DNA of 22,561 nucleotides, from positions 1-22,561 of the forward strand of contig DBAU01000018.1 of assembly GCA_002291845.1 (NCBI GenBank), in the 5' to 3' direction. A program made the position numbers and the translations under genes. Each line of letters opens with the position of its first letter. Within the stretch, counting starts at the first letter, position 1. Of this stretch, positions 1 through 7,482 are shown in pieces. Source of the stretch: Alphaproteobacteria bacterium UBA1002 (lineage in GTDB: Bacteria; Pseudomonadota; Alphaproteobacteria; Rickettsiales; UBA998). A model generated the notes under the pieces. That model saw only the letters and a program-made list of their open reading frames with translations. It did not search any database and was not told the DNA's origin.

Positions 1-120
1 CGGGTGCGGGCGGCGTTCGCGGCGGGCGGCTTTCATCTCGCGTGCCATATCAATCATGGCGCGCAGGGTCATCGCGTCGATGTCTTTGAGATCAATGAAG
101 TGACGCAGGGTAGGGGCCAT
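1..120 (-). CDS. argF: Ornithine carbamoyltransferase, N-terminal fragment
   Basis: The first 40 codons of a gene that runs off the left edge of the window. The N-terminus begins MAPTLRHFIDLKDIDAMTLR, which matches the conserved opening helix of ornithine carbamoyltransferase (RHFxDLxDxxxxxLRxxxxxA). The enzyme makes citrulline from ornithine and carbamoyl phosphate in the cytoplasm, in the arginine pathway. The catalytic carbamoyl-phosphate motif (STRT) would lie outside the window. The start ATG is only 13 bp after the argD stop, so the two genes are almost certainly cotranscribed. The argD-argF order is common in alphaproteobacteria. The call rests on 40 residues plus context. Confidence 0.85.
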   Translation of the reverse strand, partial: MAPTLRHFIDLKDIDAMTLRAMIDMAREMKAARRERRPHP

Positions 121-133
121 AACAAACCTGTCT

Positions 134-1315
134 TCAGCGGGTAAAATCCGCTGACACGCTTCGTAAAATACGTAGCGCTTCAGCGATGTCTGCTTCCGTG
201 ATAATCAGTGGCGGCACGATGCGCAATACATCCGTCACCGCCGGGGCCACCAACAGGCCGGCTTGGCGCAGGGCCGTGGTAAGCTGTGCTTTGGCAACGC
301 CGGGTTGCAGGTGCAAGCCGAGCATTAAGCCGACCCCGCGTACATTCGCATAAAGGGTGGGGAAGGTCTCGGCCAGCGTTTGCAGCTCCGCTTTGAGCTG
401 GGCACCACGCCGCTGGACCTGGGGCAGGAAATCCGTCGCGGTGAGGATGTCCAGCACCGCTTGTCCCACCGCCATCGCCAGCGGGTTGGAGCCATAGGTA
501 GAGCCATGGCTGCCGGGGGTCATGCCCTCTGCAACGGCATCACGCATCAGCACGCCCGCCAGCGGGAAGCCGCCGCCAATACCCTTTGCGCAGGTGATGA
601 GGTCGGGCTGGATGCCAGCCAGCTCATAGGCGAAGAGGGTGCCGGTGCGCCCATAGCCACACTGGATCTCATCCAGCGCCAGCCATACGCCATGCTGATC
701 AGCCAAGCGGCGGGCCGCCTGCAGATACACGGCATCATGCGCGCGTACGCCGCCTTCGCCTTGGATGGTTTCCACAAAGATTGCCGCGGTCTGTGGGGTG
801 ATCGCTGCTTCCAGCGCGGCAATATCGTTAAACGGCACCACATCAAAGCCCGGCACTAATGGCTCGAATCCTTCGCGACTGGCCGCATGGCCGCAGGCGG
901 AGAGGGCGCCCATGGTGCGCCCGTGGAAGCCGCCCTCGGCGACGATGAAGCGGGTACGCTCCGTTTGGCCCCGCATATACTGGCTACGCCGCAGGATTTT
1001 CAGGGCCGCTTCGACCGCCTCTGTGCCGGATGAGCAGAAAAATACTTTATCAAAGCCACTGGCCTGCGTGAGGGACGCGGCAAAGCGATCCAGCGGCGGG
1101 GTGTGGTAGGCATTCGAGCAATGCCATAGTTGTGTTGCCTGCGTCTGCAAAGCATGCACCAGTGAGGGGTGGGCGTGGCCTAGCGAATTGGTGGCAATTC
1201 CGGCGGCAAAATCAAGGTAGCGCGTGCCCTGCGTATCATAGAGGTACACACCTTCCCCCCGGGCCATCACGACCTCAGAGCGGCGGTAAACATTTAGCAG
1301 GGGGGATGAGTCCAT
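134..1315 (-). CDS. argD: Acetylornithine/succinyldiaminopimelate aminotransferase
   Basis: A 393-aa class III PLP-dependent aminotransferase of full family length. Visible landmarks are SSGTEA (95-100) for the cofactor phosphate, GGFHGRT (128-133), LDEIQCGYGRTG (214-225) with the cofactor-binding Asp at D215, and TCAKGIGGGFP (241-251), where K244 is the expected Schiff-base lysine. It transfers an amino group from glutamate to N-acetylglutamate semialdehyde in arginine synthesis. ArgD enzymes often also act as DapC in the succinylase branch of lysine synthesis, and dapE lies just upstream on the same strand. It lies 13 bp from argF. The start ATG has an AGGGCAG stretch just upstream. No damaged motif is seen. 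Confidence 0.95.
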   Translation of the reverse strand: MDSSPLLNVYRRSEVVMARGEGVYLYDTQGTRYLDFAAGIATNSLGHAHPSLVHALQTQATQLWHCSNAYHTPPLDRFAASLTQASGFDKVFFCSSGTEAVEAALKILRRSQYMRGQTERTRFIVAEGGFHGRTMGALSACGHAASREGFEPLVPGFDVVPFNDIAALEAAITPQTAAIFVETIQGEGGVRAHDAVYLQAARRLADQHGVWLALDEIQCGYGRTGTLFAYELAGIQPDLITCAKGIGGGFPLAGVLMRDAVAEGMTPGSHGSTYGSNPLAMAVGQAVLDILTATDFLPQVQRRGAQLKAELQTLAETFPTLYANVRGVGLMLGLHLQPGVAKAQLTTALRQAGLLVAPAVTDVLRIVPPLIITEADIAEALRILRSVSADFTR

Positions 1316-1385
1316 GGCTGCCCTATAGCGTTGCTAGCGGGTGGACGCAACCGTTGTTGCAAACGCACAGGTTAGCAAAATGAAA

Positions 1386-1736
1386 TCAGGCCATTTCTCG
1401 GGTGTACGCGGACGATGTTGAGCGGGTGTGTGTCAGCATCCCAAGGGCCAGAAGAGGCTCTACCAATTCCAAACCTTCTTTCGCACGGTCCACATAGCTT
1501 TTGCCCATCGCCCCAAAGCCATTCCCGTTTATCTCAACAATGGCGGCATGCAGATTGAGAGCCAGATGCACAATCTTCCACGCGGTCAGATCGGGATTTG
1601 CTGATTGTATGCGCTGAATAATGCTGGCATACGGCGCTTCTGGAGACTCGATGAACTGGTGCAGCTCCGTTTCAAACATCAGATGGTCGTCCTCGGTGCG
1701 GGCGCTATGAAAAGCAGTAAAGGGAGTAACCATCAT
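1386..1736 (-). CDS. Hypothetical protein, 116 aa
   Basis: I do not recognise this family. The protein is small, acidic in its first half and mostly helical by composition, with no signal peptide or membrane segment. Its middle (about residues 42-75) resembles a helical core with alternating Leu, Ala and Ile. The start is supported by a clear AAGGAGA ribosome binding site 5 bp before the first of two adjacent ATG codons. It sits between dapE and argD in the same orientation, with 87 bp after dapE and 70 bp before argD, so it may be cotranscribed with the arginine/lysine block. No function is assigned. Confidence 0.7.
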   Translation of the reverse strand: MMVTPFTAFHSARTEDDHLMFETELHQFIESPEAPYASIIQRIQSANPDLTAWKIVHLALNLHAAIVEINGNGFGAMGKSYVDRAKEGLELVEPLLALGMLTHTRSTSSAYTREMA

Positions 1737-1823
1737 TCAATCTCCTTCTCTCGTCGGGTTCAGCAGTATTGTTGAAAATGGCTAAACATTCATATAGGTA
1801 AATAATGTCACTTTTATTACAAT

Positions 1824-2981
1824 TTATGCTTTCAGGTGACAATCATTTAATTCTTTAATCCACTGTGCATACACATCTGCCAGCTGGTCAAGAACCTGAA
1901 TTTCAACGCGTTCATTGACTTGGTGCGGGGTAAATCCGGTGGTGCCAAACTCAATCACCGGGCAATATTCTCGAATAAATCGTGCGTCTGACGTGCCGCC
2001 CGTGGTCGAAAGCTGGGGAACGTGTCCTGTCACTATCTGGCATGCACGTATCAATGCATCGCTAAGCGGACCAGGAGGACAGAGAAACGACTCTCCCGAG
2101 ACGCGCATGTGTAAATCATATGCTCCCCCCACACGATTGCACCGTTCACGCACCCATTGCTGCATGGTTTCCCCCGTGAATCCATCATTGAAACGGATAT
2201 TGAAATGGGCAGTGGCGCTGGCGGGAATTAGGTTGTGGGTTGGGTTCACGGCATCGATGGAGGTCACCTCCAGGTTACTTGGTGGGAACCATGCATTTCC
2301 CTCATCCACGGGCTCCGCTTTGAGGGCATGTAACATCGCCACCAGCCGGGTGATCGGGTTATCCGCTAAATGTGGATAGGCCACGTGGCCTTGCCGCCCG
2401 TGCACGGTGAGCTGTCCCAGTAAGGAGCCACGACGTCCGATTTTTGCCATCTCACCCAGAAACGTGGGGTTGGTTGGCTCCCCGACCACACAGTAATCAA
2501 TGGTTTCTCCCAACGTTTCGCGCATCCAGCGGAGCGCTTTCTGGGTTCCATTAATCGCATAGCCCTCTTCATCGGCGGTGAGTAAAAAGCTAAGGTTTGG
2601 TGCAGCGCCACCTCGCTCTAGAAATCGCGCGACCCCGGCAATCATGCTGGCAATCGCGCCCTTCATATCCTCCGCTCCGCGTCCATATAGAACGTCATCT
2701 TTAATGACGGGATCAAACGGTGGATGCGTCCACTGCGTGGTATCGCCCGGCGGCACCACATCAATGTGGCCGGCAAAGCAGAGGTTGGGACCGTGCCCCA
2801 CGCGCTTGGCATAAAGATTTTCGGTGGGGGGATGACCTTCCTCTTCAAAGACCACACGCCAAACGGTGAATCCAAGGTCTTTTAGCCATCGTTCCAGTAC
2901 ATCAAAGCATCCTGCGGAGAGCGGAGTGATGCTTGGCTCACGAATGAGGGCCTGGGCCAGAGGGATTGGATTGGTCAGCAT
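1824..2981 (-). CDS. dapE: Succinyl-diaminopimelate desuccinylase
   Basis: An M20-family zinc peptidase-like enzyme of 385 aa that hydrolyses N-succinyl-LL-diaminopimelate to LL-diaminopimelate for lysine and peptidoglycan synthesis. Metal-site motifs are in place: GHIDVVPPGD (71-80, H72 and catalytic D74), GRGAEDMKG (100-108, bridging D105), ADEEG (136-140, E138/E139), GEPT (167-170), and a C-terminal GGTSDARF plus a late His-containing segment (FTPHQVNE). I start at the internal ATG at 2979-2981 because MLTNPIPLAQALIREPSITP aligns with the usual family N-terminus. An in-frame TTG 45 bp further upstream would add 15 unlike residues and overlap the previous gene. Spacing suggests an operon with the 90-aa gene upstream. 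Confidence 0.95.
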   Translation of the reverse strand: MLTNPIPLAQALIREPSITPLSAGCFDVLERWLKDLGFTVWRVVFEEEGHPPTENLYAKRVGHGPNLCFAGHIDVVPPGDTTQWTHPPFDPVIKDDVLYGRGAEDMKGAIASMIAGVARFLERGGAAPNLSFLLTADEEGYAINGTQKALRWMRETLGETIDYCVVGEPTNPTFLGEMAKIGRRGSLLGQLTVHGRQGHVAYPHLADNPITRLVAMLHALKAEPVDEGNAWFPPSNLEVTSIDAVNPTHNLIPASATAHFNIRFNDGFTGETMQQWVRERCNRVGGAYDLHMRVSGESFLCPPGPLSDALIRACQIVTGHVPQLSTTGGTSDARFIREYCPVIEFGTTGFTPHQVNERVEIQVLDQLADVYAQWIKELNDCHLKA

Positions 2982-3015
2982 GAGGGGTGGATATCCGTGG
3001 GAAAGAAAACATGGC

Positions 3016-3288
3016 TTACACTTCAAAGCCGTATTTTTCCTTCAGCAACTGTTTTACCTGTTCATTCGGCTCTTCGCCGTAGCACGATGCAATGACCTTG
3101 CCAAAATCTTCTAAATCAATGGATTCCTGGGAATTTAACGCATCCATGAAGGCTTGTTCGCGCGGTGCCTCAACCAGCACAAAATAATACGCCCACCGCC
3201 CGGTGGAGTCCTTGGCTTTCAGCTTATGCACCAAGTGGCCCTTTTGAGCGATTAACTTATCTACGAATGAGCGTTTTGAATCGTCCAT
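3016..3288 (-). CDS. Small protein of a two-member paralogous family (EDFG...YGF)
   Basis: A 90-aa soluble protein of unrecognised family. Its C-terminal half contains EDFG (60-63), GEEP (71-74) and a terminal KEKYGF (83-88). The same order, EDFG then GEP then REYGF, occurs in the 114-aa product of the gene starting at 12999 inside the phage-like cassette, with further shared residues in the YAY/YYF strand and the FMxA helix. The N-terminal half reads as a beta-strand pair (HKLKAKD, WAYYFVLVE). The gene ends 34 bp before the chosen dapE start. No strong Shine-Dalgarno is visible before its ATG. A role linked to lysine synthesis is possible only by position. Confidence 0.75.
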   Translation of the reverse strand: MDDSKRSFVDKLIAQKGHLVHKLKAKDSTGRWAYYFVLVEAPREQAFMDALNSQESIDLEDFGKVIASCYGEEPNEQVKQLLKEKYGFEV

Positions 3289-3414
3289 AGCTAACTATAA
3301 AAAAATTAATGAAAACTTAGACCGAGTCAGCATACGCGTCAAGCCGTGTACGTGCTGAGGAGTCAAGTTGGCTGGTTTTTTCGGCAGTGCGGCAAAAACG
3401 CGGCGACTCATGGC

Positions 3415-3858
3415 TTAATGGTTAAATAATCCATGATCAAGATCACGCAGCGTGGCGTTCAGCCACTCCGTGCCCTCTTCCAGCAGGTGCGGGTTAAGGC
3501 CGATGGAACGCACCATGGCACGTGGCTCGATATGGCCTCGCTCATGCTCCTGCTTCAACTTGCCGCGCAGCTGATGTGCGTGCTTGGTGAGCATGCGGTC
3601 AAAATCGCCCAGCTTCGCCGTGAGGGCTGCCGTGCTGAGGTCTTGCACCGCCACATCGGAGCGAAATTTGTGCACGCGCTGGGTAATATCACGCATGATC
3701 GCGCGCATGATGGCGGGATCGGTGTTTTTTTCCATGCCCAGCGCAAATACCATCTGTATGGCTTTGGCGGCTAATTCCTTAAGCTTCTCTTCTACATCAA
3801 GGGGGGCATAGTTTTTGGGCCCTGTGGGCGTGTGCAAGGGCTTCCTCCCACGGTTCAT
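3415..3858 (-). CDS. Hypothetical helical protein, 147 aa
   Basis: I do not recognise this protein. It is strongly helical and charged, with a basic N-terminus followed by APLDVEEKLKELAAKAIQ (an amphipathic helix), then a long region rich in Arg, Lys, His and Glu, and it ends in LRDLDHGLFNH. No signal peptide or membrane segment is seen. The ATG at 3856-3858 is chosen; an in-frame GTG 9 bp upstream is an alternative, and neither has a good ribosome binding site. It is the first gene of the minus-strand block leading to dapE and argD, with a 126-bp gap to the next gene. Conserved or not cannot be judged from one sequence. Confidence 0.6.
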   Translation of the reverse strand: MNRGRKPLHTPTGPKNYAPLDVEEKLKELAAKAIQMVFALGMEKNTDPAIMRAIMRDITQRVHKFRSDVAVQDLSTAALTAKLGDFDRMLTKHAHQLRGKLKQEHERGHIEPRAMVRSIGLNPHLLEEGTEWLNATLRDLDHGLFNH

Positions 3859-4103
3859 CCATGGCACAGCGATGCGGCTCAGTGCTGGGTGCCTGCTTAT
3901 TATTTCCTGGCAGGTGGACTATAGCAGCAGCGGCGGGATGGCTTGCCGTGATGGCACACATGGGGGCATTGGCATCAGAAATGTCGGTATGCGGTGTTCC
4001 CACAGGAATAATTCCATCAAACGGCATCGTGCATACCCTTCACGCCAATGATAGTACGCTAAACAGCAGGTGTTTGTATGTGAATCTTTTGTGACGCGCC
4101 CAC

Positions 4104-4137
4104 AAAAAAACCGCCCTCCCGTTCGAGAGGGCGGTTT
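4104..4137 (-). terminator. Rho-independent terminator of the Flp pilin gene
   Basis: A perfect 11-bp stem (4108-4118 paired with 4127-4137, AAACCGCCCTC against GAGGGCGGTTT) with an 8-nt loop. Read on the minus strand it is followed by a run of U residues (4110 to 4104). It lies 14 bp after the pilin stop codon, in the right orientation and distance to end that transcript. Confidence 0.9.
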
Positions 4138-4150
4138 CTCAAGTGATTGC

Positions 4151-4330
4151 TTAGTTGGCGCCTGCGCGGCTTGCCAAAGCGTTTTTGACATCGGTAAAGG
4201 TGCCTTTGACCTGTATCCCAACTTGGCGTGTTGCAACAATAATCGCTACAGCGATCAGCGCTGCGATCAGGCCGTATTCGATGGCGGTTGCACCGGATTC
4301 ATCATTCATGAGTGCAAGGAACTTTTTCAT
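4151..4330 (-). CDS. Flp/Fap-type IVb pilin
   Basis: A 59-aa prepilin of the Flp/Fap family. MKKFLALMNDESGATAIEYG (1-20) holds the short charged leader and the conserved Gly-Ala-Thr-Ala-Ile-Glu-Tyr core, with the Glu and Tyr of the mature pilin. It is followed by the hydrophobic helix LIAALIAVAIIVATRQVG (21-38). Prepilin peptidase (TadV/CpaA) would cleave after G13, and the Tad machine would assemble the product into an adhesive pilus. The start at 4330 is set by GGAG 8 bp upstream. No tad/cpa assembly genes are in this window, so the pilin is an orphan with its own terminator and a candidate promoter. Confidence 0.93.
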   Translation of the reverse strand: MKKFLALMNDESGATAIEYGLIAALIAVAIIVATRQVGIQVKGTFTDVKNALASRAGAN

Positions 4331-4395
4331 GGTTTGGTCTCCAATTAAATAGATGCATAGCATCTTGGTTACGCTGGTTATTCCAGCTAAGTATC

Positions 4396-4423
4396 AATTT
4401 AGCATAATTTTCAGATTATGCAA
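4396..4423 (-). promoter_or_regulatory. Candidate promoter and overlapping palindrome upstream of the pilin
   Basis: On the minus strand a -35-like TTGCAT (4423-4418) and -10-like TAAATT (4401-4396), separated by 16 bp, with TG one base before the -10 (extended -10). The spacer is nearly filled by a perfect inverted repeat, GCATAAT-6 nt-ATTATGC (4402-4421), that could be an operator. A small hairpin, GCTGG-TTATT-CCAGC (4373-4387), would lie near the 5' end of the leader. Boxes are judged by eye. Confidence 0.4.
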
Positions 4424-4523
4424 AATAAGTATTTAGCGCTGAGTGATAAAAAATCATCTTTAATTATAGATAAACATTGCCTTAGAGACTAAAATCACGC
4501 GTCATTACTTTGTTGGTATTGTA

Positions 4524-5936
4524 TCAAAGATGTCGCATGCGAGGCGACGAGTTCCCCCATCGTCGCCATCCCAGATACTGGCTCAAGGCATCTGCCTGAT
4601 CATCATGTGCCCCGTGAGGAAAGGCGCAAATTTCGGCTTCAAATGACCCAAGCCAGGGCGCGTCCTGCGGTACTATTAAACTTCCCGACTCAATAAGTGG
4701 GCTTACCGCTGCCATTCGTGTGATTTTATCCTGCCGGGGCAGGCACGCAATCACGGGTAATGCCGTACTTTGCCGTAAATCCTGAAGTAAAGACTGTCCT
4801 GACGCCTTGTCTTCAATCAAGATGCCTTGCGGGGACCATGCCTCTGCGTGGTGTAAGACGGCACGGCGAAGTGCCGGATACTCCGCACGAAGCGTTAAGG
4901 CATCTAGCAGGTAGATCAGGCCATTCGCGTCTTCACCGAAGGTCAGGCAGGCGCTGGCATCATGGGTAGCCGCGGACTTAATAGCCGTATCCCAGCTCTG
5001 CACGCAACGTAGGGAATCGCGCGCGGGAGCCACCGTGTAGCGTTTCAGCCATTGTCGCTCAATCATGTGGCCCCCCTCAGCCAGAGGCATCTGCTGGTAT
5101 TGCGCCATAAAGCCAGCACTTCCTAAATCCCGACGCACCCGATCCAACTCAATACGTCCCTCCCGCGTCTCATGTAGTATGCTCCCGGCAGGTCGCATGT
5201 AGCGATGGCCTAGCAGGCTAAACTCTTGTCCATCATCGCTCGACGCGGGCAGGCATAAATGCTCCCATCCGCCGCGTGCAAGCAAATGACCGCTTAGATC
5301 ATCTGCATGAAGACGCTGCATAACGACAATGATTCGCCCATTTTTTTTGTCATTCAACCGGGTGGAGAAAGTTTGATCAAACCAGTCATTGGTTAGTGAT
5401 CGGCTGCGCTTTGATGCGGCTTGGAGGGGATTTAAAGGATCATCGATGATCAAAAAATCACCCCCTTCGCCAGTTGCTGAGCCGCCCGTCGAGGTAGCAA
5501 AACGAAATCCATTCTGCGTTGTAACGAATTTATGCTTTTCGTTGTGACCGGGCTGAATGGCAAATTCTGGAAAAATCTTAAGAAACCACTCGCTGTTGGC
5601 TACGCGACGCGTGTCCTGTGAGTGCTTGATTGCAAGGTATTGAGAATAGCTTGCCACCAATATTCGTGTGCTTGGTTCGTGCCCCAGGAGAAAAGCTGGC
5701 CATGCCACGCTTACGCAAAGAGACTTTAACGAGCGAGGAGGAATATTAATGATGAGGCGTGTAATCTGGCTTTGGCGTACGGCTTCGAGATAATCTGCCA
5801 TCAGATCAATATGCCAGTTATGATGAAAAGGGGTGCCGGGGTTCACCTCATGGAACGCTTGTGAAATAAAGGCGCTGAAGTCCTGGCGTAATAAATGATG
5901 GAAATCTTCCCGCTGTGGTAATTCATGGTCAGTCAT
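4524..5936 (-). CDS. terL: Phage/GTA terminase large subunit
   Basis: A 470-aa DNA-packaging motor, the counterpart of RcGTA g2. The N-terminal ATPase domain shows a Walker-A-like PPRSLKS (66-72, K71), a Walker B FLIIDD (161-166) and the coupling segment GRIIVVMQRLHADD (200-213). The C-terminal RNase H-like nuclease shows acidic clusters SWDTAIKS (314-321, D316), IEDKASG (374-380) and HDDQADA (444-450). All catalytic carboxylates expected for cleaving packaged DNA are present, so the gene appears functional. It points away from the rest of the head genes, whereas in RcGTA and most phages terL is co-oriented just before the portal. A 282-bp divergent region separates it from the next plus-strand gene. 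Confidence 0.93.
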   Translation of the reverse strand: MTDHELPQREDFHHLLRQDFSAFISQAFHEVNPGTPFHHNWHIDLMADYLEAVRQSQITRLIINIPPRSLKSLCVSVAWPAFLLGHEPSTRILVASYSQYLAIKHSQDTRRVANSEWFLKIFPEFAIQPGHNEKHKFVTTQNGFRFATSTGGSATGEGGDFLIIDDPLNPLQAASKRSRSLTNDWFDQTFSTRLNDKKNGRIIVVMQRLHADDLSGHLLARGGWEHLCLPASSDDGQEFSLLGHRYMRPAGSILHETREGRIELDRVRRDLGSAGFMAQYQQMPLAEGGHMIERQWLKRYTVAPARDSLRCVQSWDTAIKSAATHDASACLTFGEDANGLIYLLDALTLRAEYPALRRAVLHHAEAWSPQGILIEDKASGQSLLQDLRQSTALPVIACLPRQDKITRMAAVSPLIESGSLIVPQDAPWLGSFEAEICAFPHGAHDDQADALSQYLGWRRWGNSSPRMRHL

Positions 5937-6218
5937 ACCTTATGCTACGCGTCCCCATCGTTGCCCGGTAGTCACTGCGTGGTGCTGATGTGAAATGAAA
6001 GAGGATTATTTAAAATGCTGTTATACAAATATTATTTATGATGTGCCATTTTTCCCCTTCCGCGCTTTTATTGGCTCGGACAAGGTGGTTCCCAGTATGA
6101 ATCTTGGGCAATAAGATCTATTTATGGTTGTGAAAATCACCATTTACAAATGTCAGGGGTTGCATCAGGATGTGTCAAAATTAATCAAATCATACGGTGC
6201 TTAGAGTAGGAAACATTC
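5937..6218. other. Divergent intergenic region between terL and the small HTH-like gene
   Basis: 282 bp, AT-rich in its first part. It must carry the start signals for both divergent transcripts. I see no convincing -35/-10 pair, no RNA gene and no open frame with a start and ribosome binding site. Confidence 0.4.
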
Positions 6219-6656
6219 ATGAATCGGGAACCCAATGAATCAATGACGCATGATACTCCCGGTTCTGCTCGAACATTTTCTCCGGCGGTGGCCATGTCTG
6301 GGCGTTCTGGCGCAACGCATACCGATACTGAACAGGAACCTTTTGATCCTGTGCGAGGCGAACGGGCGGTCTGGCGTGCGGTGATTGTTCAAGCGCTGAT
6401 GGATGCATCCTGTCAGAGTAAGAAAAAAGAGAGCCAGCAAGCCCGGGAAGAATCTCTGGTGTGGTTGCGCGGCCGCTCCGTTGATTTTGCAACAGTCTGC
6501 TATTACGCGGGCTTTGAACCAGAGTACGTGCGACGAATGATTCGTGGCTGTTTAGAACGAAATTGTGCGTGGCGAGCCGCCCCAGGCACGGGTGAGCCAC
6601 GTCCACGGCGCATGCGTGAAGGTAAAACACGACGCGCACCGCATCAGCGACGCTAA
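6219..6656 (+). CDS. Small HTH-like protein, possible small-terminase counterpart
   Basis: A 145-aa protein with a low-complexity N-terminus (1-45), a central helical core WRAVIVQALMDA (52-63) and RSVDFATVCYYAGFEPEYVR (86-105), and a basic tail rich in Arg, Lys and Pro (127-145). The core pattern (aromatic/aliphatic helix, then WL, DF, VC, AG, two residues, VRR) reads like a helix-turn-helix and resembles short proteins near terminase genes in alphaproteobacterial phages. That resemblance is from memory and not verified. AGGA 7 bp before the ATG sets the start. Position next to terL suggests a DNA-binding packaging role like RcGTA g1, but a transcriptional regulator is equally possible. Confidence 0.7.
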   Translation: MNREPNESMTHDTPGSARTFSPAVAMSGRSGATHTDTEQEPFDPVRGERAVWRAVIVQALMDASCQSKKKESQQAREESLVWLRGRSVDFATVCYYAGFEPEYVRRMIRGCLERNCAWRAAPGTGEPRPRRMREGKTRRAPHQRR

Positions 6657-6701
6657 ACAGCCATGCATGATGCTGCGTAAAAATGTGACAAACTATTAAA
6701 A

Positions 6702-6730
6702 TCCCCTCAATGTGCAGCAATCAGAGGGGT
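6702..6730. repeat. Short inverted repeat after the HTH-like gene
   Basis: CCCCTC and GAGGGG arms (6 bp) enclose a loop of about 15 nt. The plus side lacks a T-run, while the minus side is followed by ATTTTAAT. It could be a weak terminator or a chance repeat. Confidence 0.25.
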
Positions 6731-6794
6731 AAACGCCTTGTGTTGTTGTGTAATGTCATTACCTTGCTTGCATTAACACTCTGCGAGTCATGTC

Positions 6795-6893
6795 ATGCGT
6801 TTGAACCCAGTTCCCATTGCAATTTTTCTTATCCTGATGATTGTCGGCTACGCTGTATATAACTTTGTCGCTAACAATCCGTTTGGCGGTTAA
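6795..6893 (+). CDS. Single-pass membrane peptide, 32 aa
   Basis: A short open frame encoding MRLNPVPIAIFLILMIVGYA followed by VYNFVANNPFGG and a TAA stop. The sequence is almost one transmembrane helix (residues 6-27) with a short basic N-terminus and a polar C-terminus ending in NNPFGG, the arrangement of a genuine small membrane protein rather than random translation. No strong ribosome binding site is visible; GAG about 8 bp upstream is the best candidate. It lies in the plus-strand cassette between the HTH-like gene and the 120-aa gene, so it could be coexpressed with them. A holin-like role is conceivable but not supported. Confidence 0.5.
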   Translation: MRLNPVPIAIFLILMIVGYAVYNFVANNPFGG

Positions 6894-6936
6894 GTTTTCG
6901 GCTTCCTGTCCGCAGTCAGGCGCTTCATGATGGCGC

Positions 6937-7299
6937 ATGTCTACGGATCTTTCTGAACTGCTTTGTCTATTGCATCGTCACCAGCGCATGTTAGATCGCA
7001 TGATCTTTCGTGTGGCCACGCATATTGATGCGGGCGCGAATAGTCCTGATGCCCAGCGCCTATGGGGTGACAAAGAATCCGCCACCTCCACGATCGTCAA
7101 ACTTTCTCAGGTTCAGATACGCTGGGTAGAGTTGGAGCTTGATGTACTGAAACTGTGTCGTGCCTCAGTCTCCACGACATCCGAAACGCCCCGACCGCTG
7201 AATGATGAAGAGATGGAGATTTTTCATCATGCACTACATCGGTGGGAAGAGGCCCGTCCATTGCCCCTACCCATAGGGGAAGAGTCGAATGCTTCATGA
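6937..7299 (+). CDS. Hypothetical protein between terminase and portal, 120 aa
   Basis: I cannot name this family. The protein is helical, with an N-terminal amphipathic helix (LSELLCLLHRHQRMLDRMIF), a central LWGDKESATSTIVKLSQVQI stretch, and a Pro/acid-rich end. The central pattern (LWG.KES...TIVKL..V...W.ELE) resembles short proteins of unknown role that precede the portal gene in some alphaproteobacterial phage-like clusters, which is inference from memory. The ATG at 6937 is the first start after an in-frame stop, and no good ribosome binding site is seen. It lies 43 bp after the 32-aa peptide, in the portal-gene orientation. Confidence 0.6.
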   Translation: MSTDLSELLCLLHRHQRMLDRMIFRVATHIDAGANSPDAQRLWGDKESATSTIVKLSQVQIRWVELELDVLKLCRASVSTTSETPRPLNDEEMEIFHHALHRWEEARPLPLPIGEESNAS

Positions 7300-7482
7300 G
7301 ACGGTTTATGCTCGCTTCCCGAGTTATTGCCATAAGTGTTGGCGTGAGGCATATCAGAGCACGCCCGAATCCTCTGCTGAGATTCACTGTTTTCCTTAAA
7401 AATCCGGCAAACGAGTTTACCACTTCCGGCCAGGTCCGTGGAGGCTTAATCCTTTTGGCAGCTCTCCACTGAAAGGATGATC

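Noticed and set aside
3327..3358. Inverted repeat TCAGCA...TGCTGA as a terminator of the 147-aa gene
   Set aside because: The stem is only 6 bp with a 20-nt loop, and the T-rich stretch lies too far downstream to act as a terminator tail.
3861..4094. Plus-strand 77-aa frame with a hydrophobic Ala-rich segment resembling a signal peptide
   Set aside because: No ribosome binding site, an uncertain start, a cysteine- and hydrophobe-poor end, and it runs antisense to the start of the 147-aa gene. A translated chance frame is more likely.
6217..6720. 167-aa minus-strand frame opposite the HTH-like gene
   Set aside because: The plus-strand gene has a good ribosome binding site and a coherent protein; the minus frame has Cys/His/Phe-rich random composition.
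7300..7482. Possible gene or riboswitch before the portal gene
   Set aside because: Only a short chance frame and a weak TCCTTT...AAAGGA pairing around the portal ribosome binding site were found; there is no further structure.
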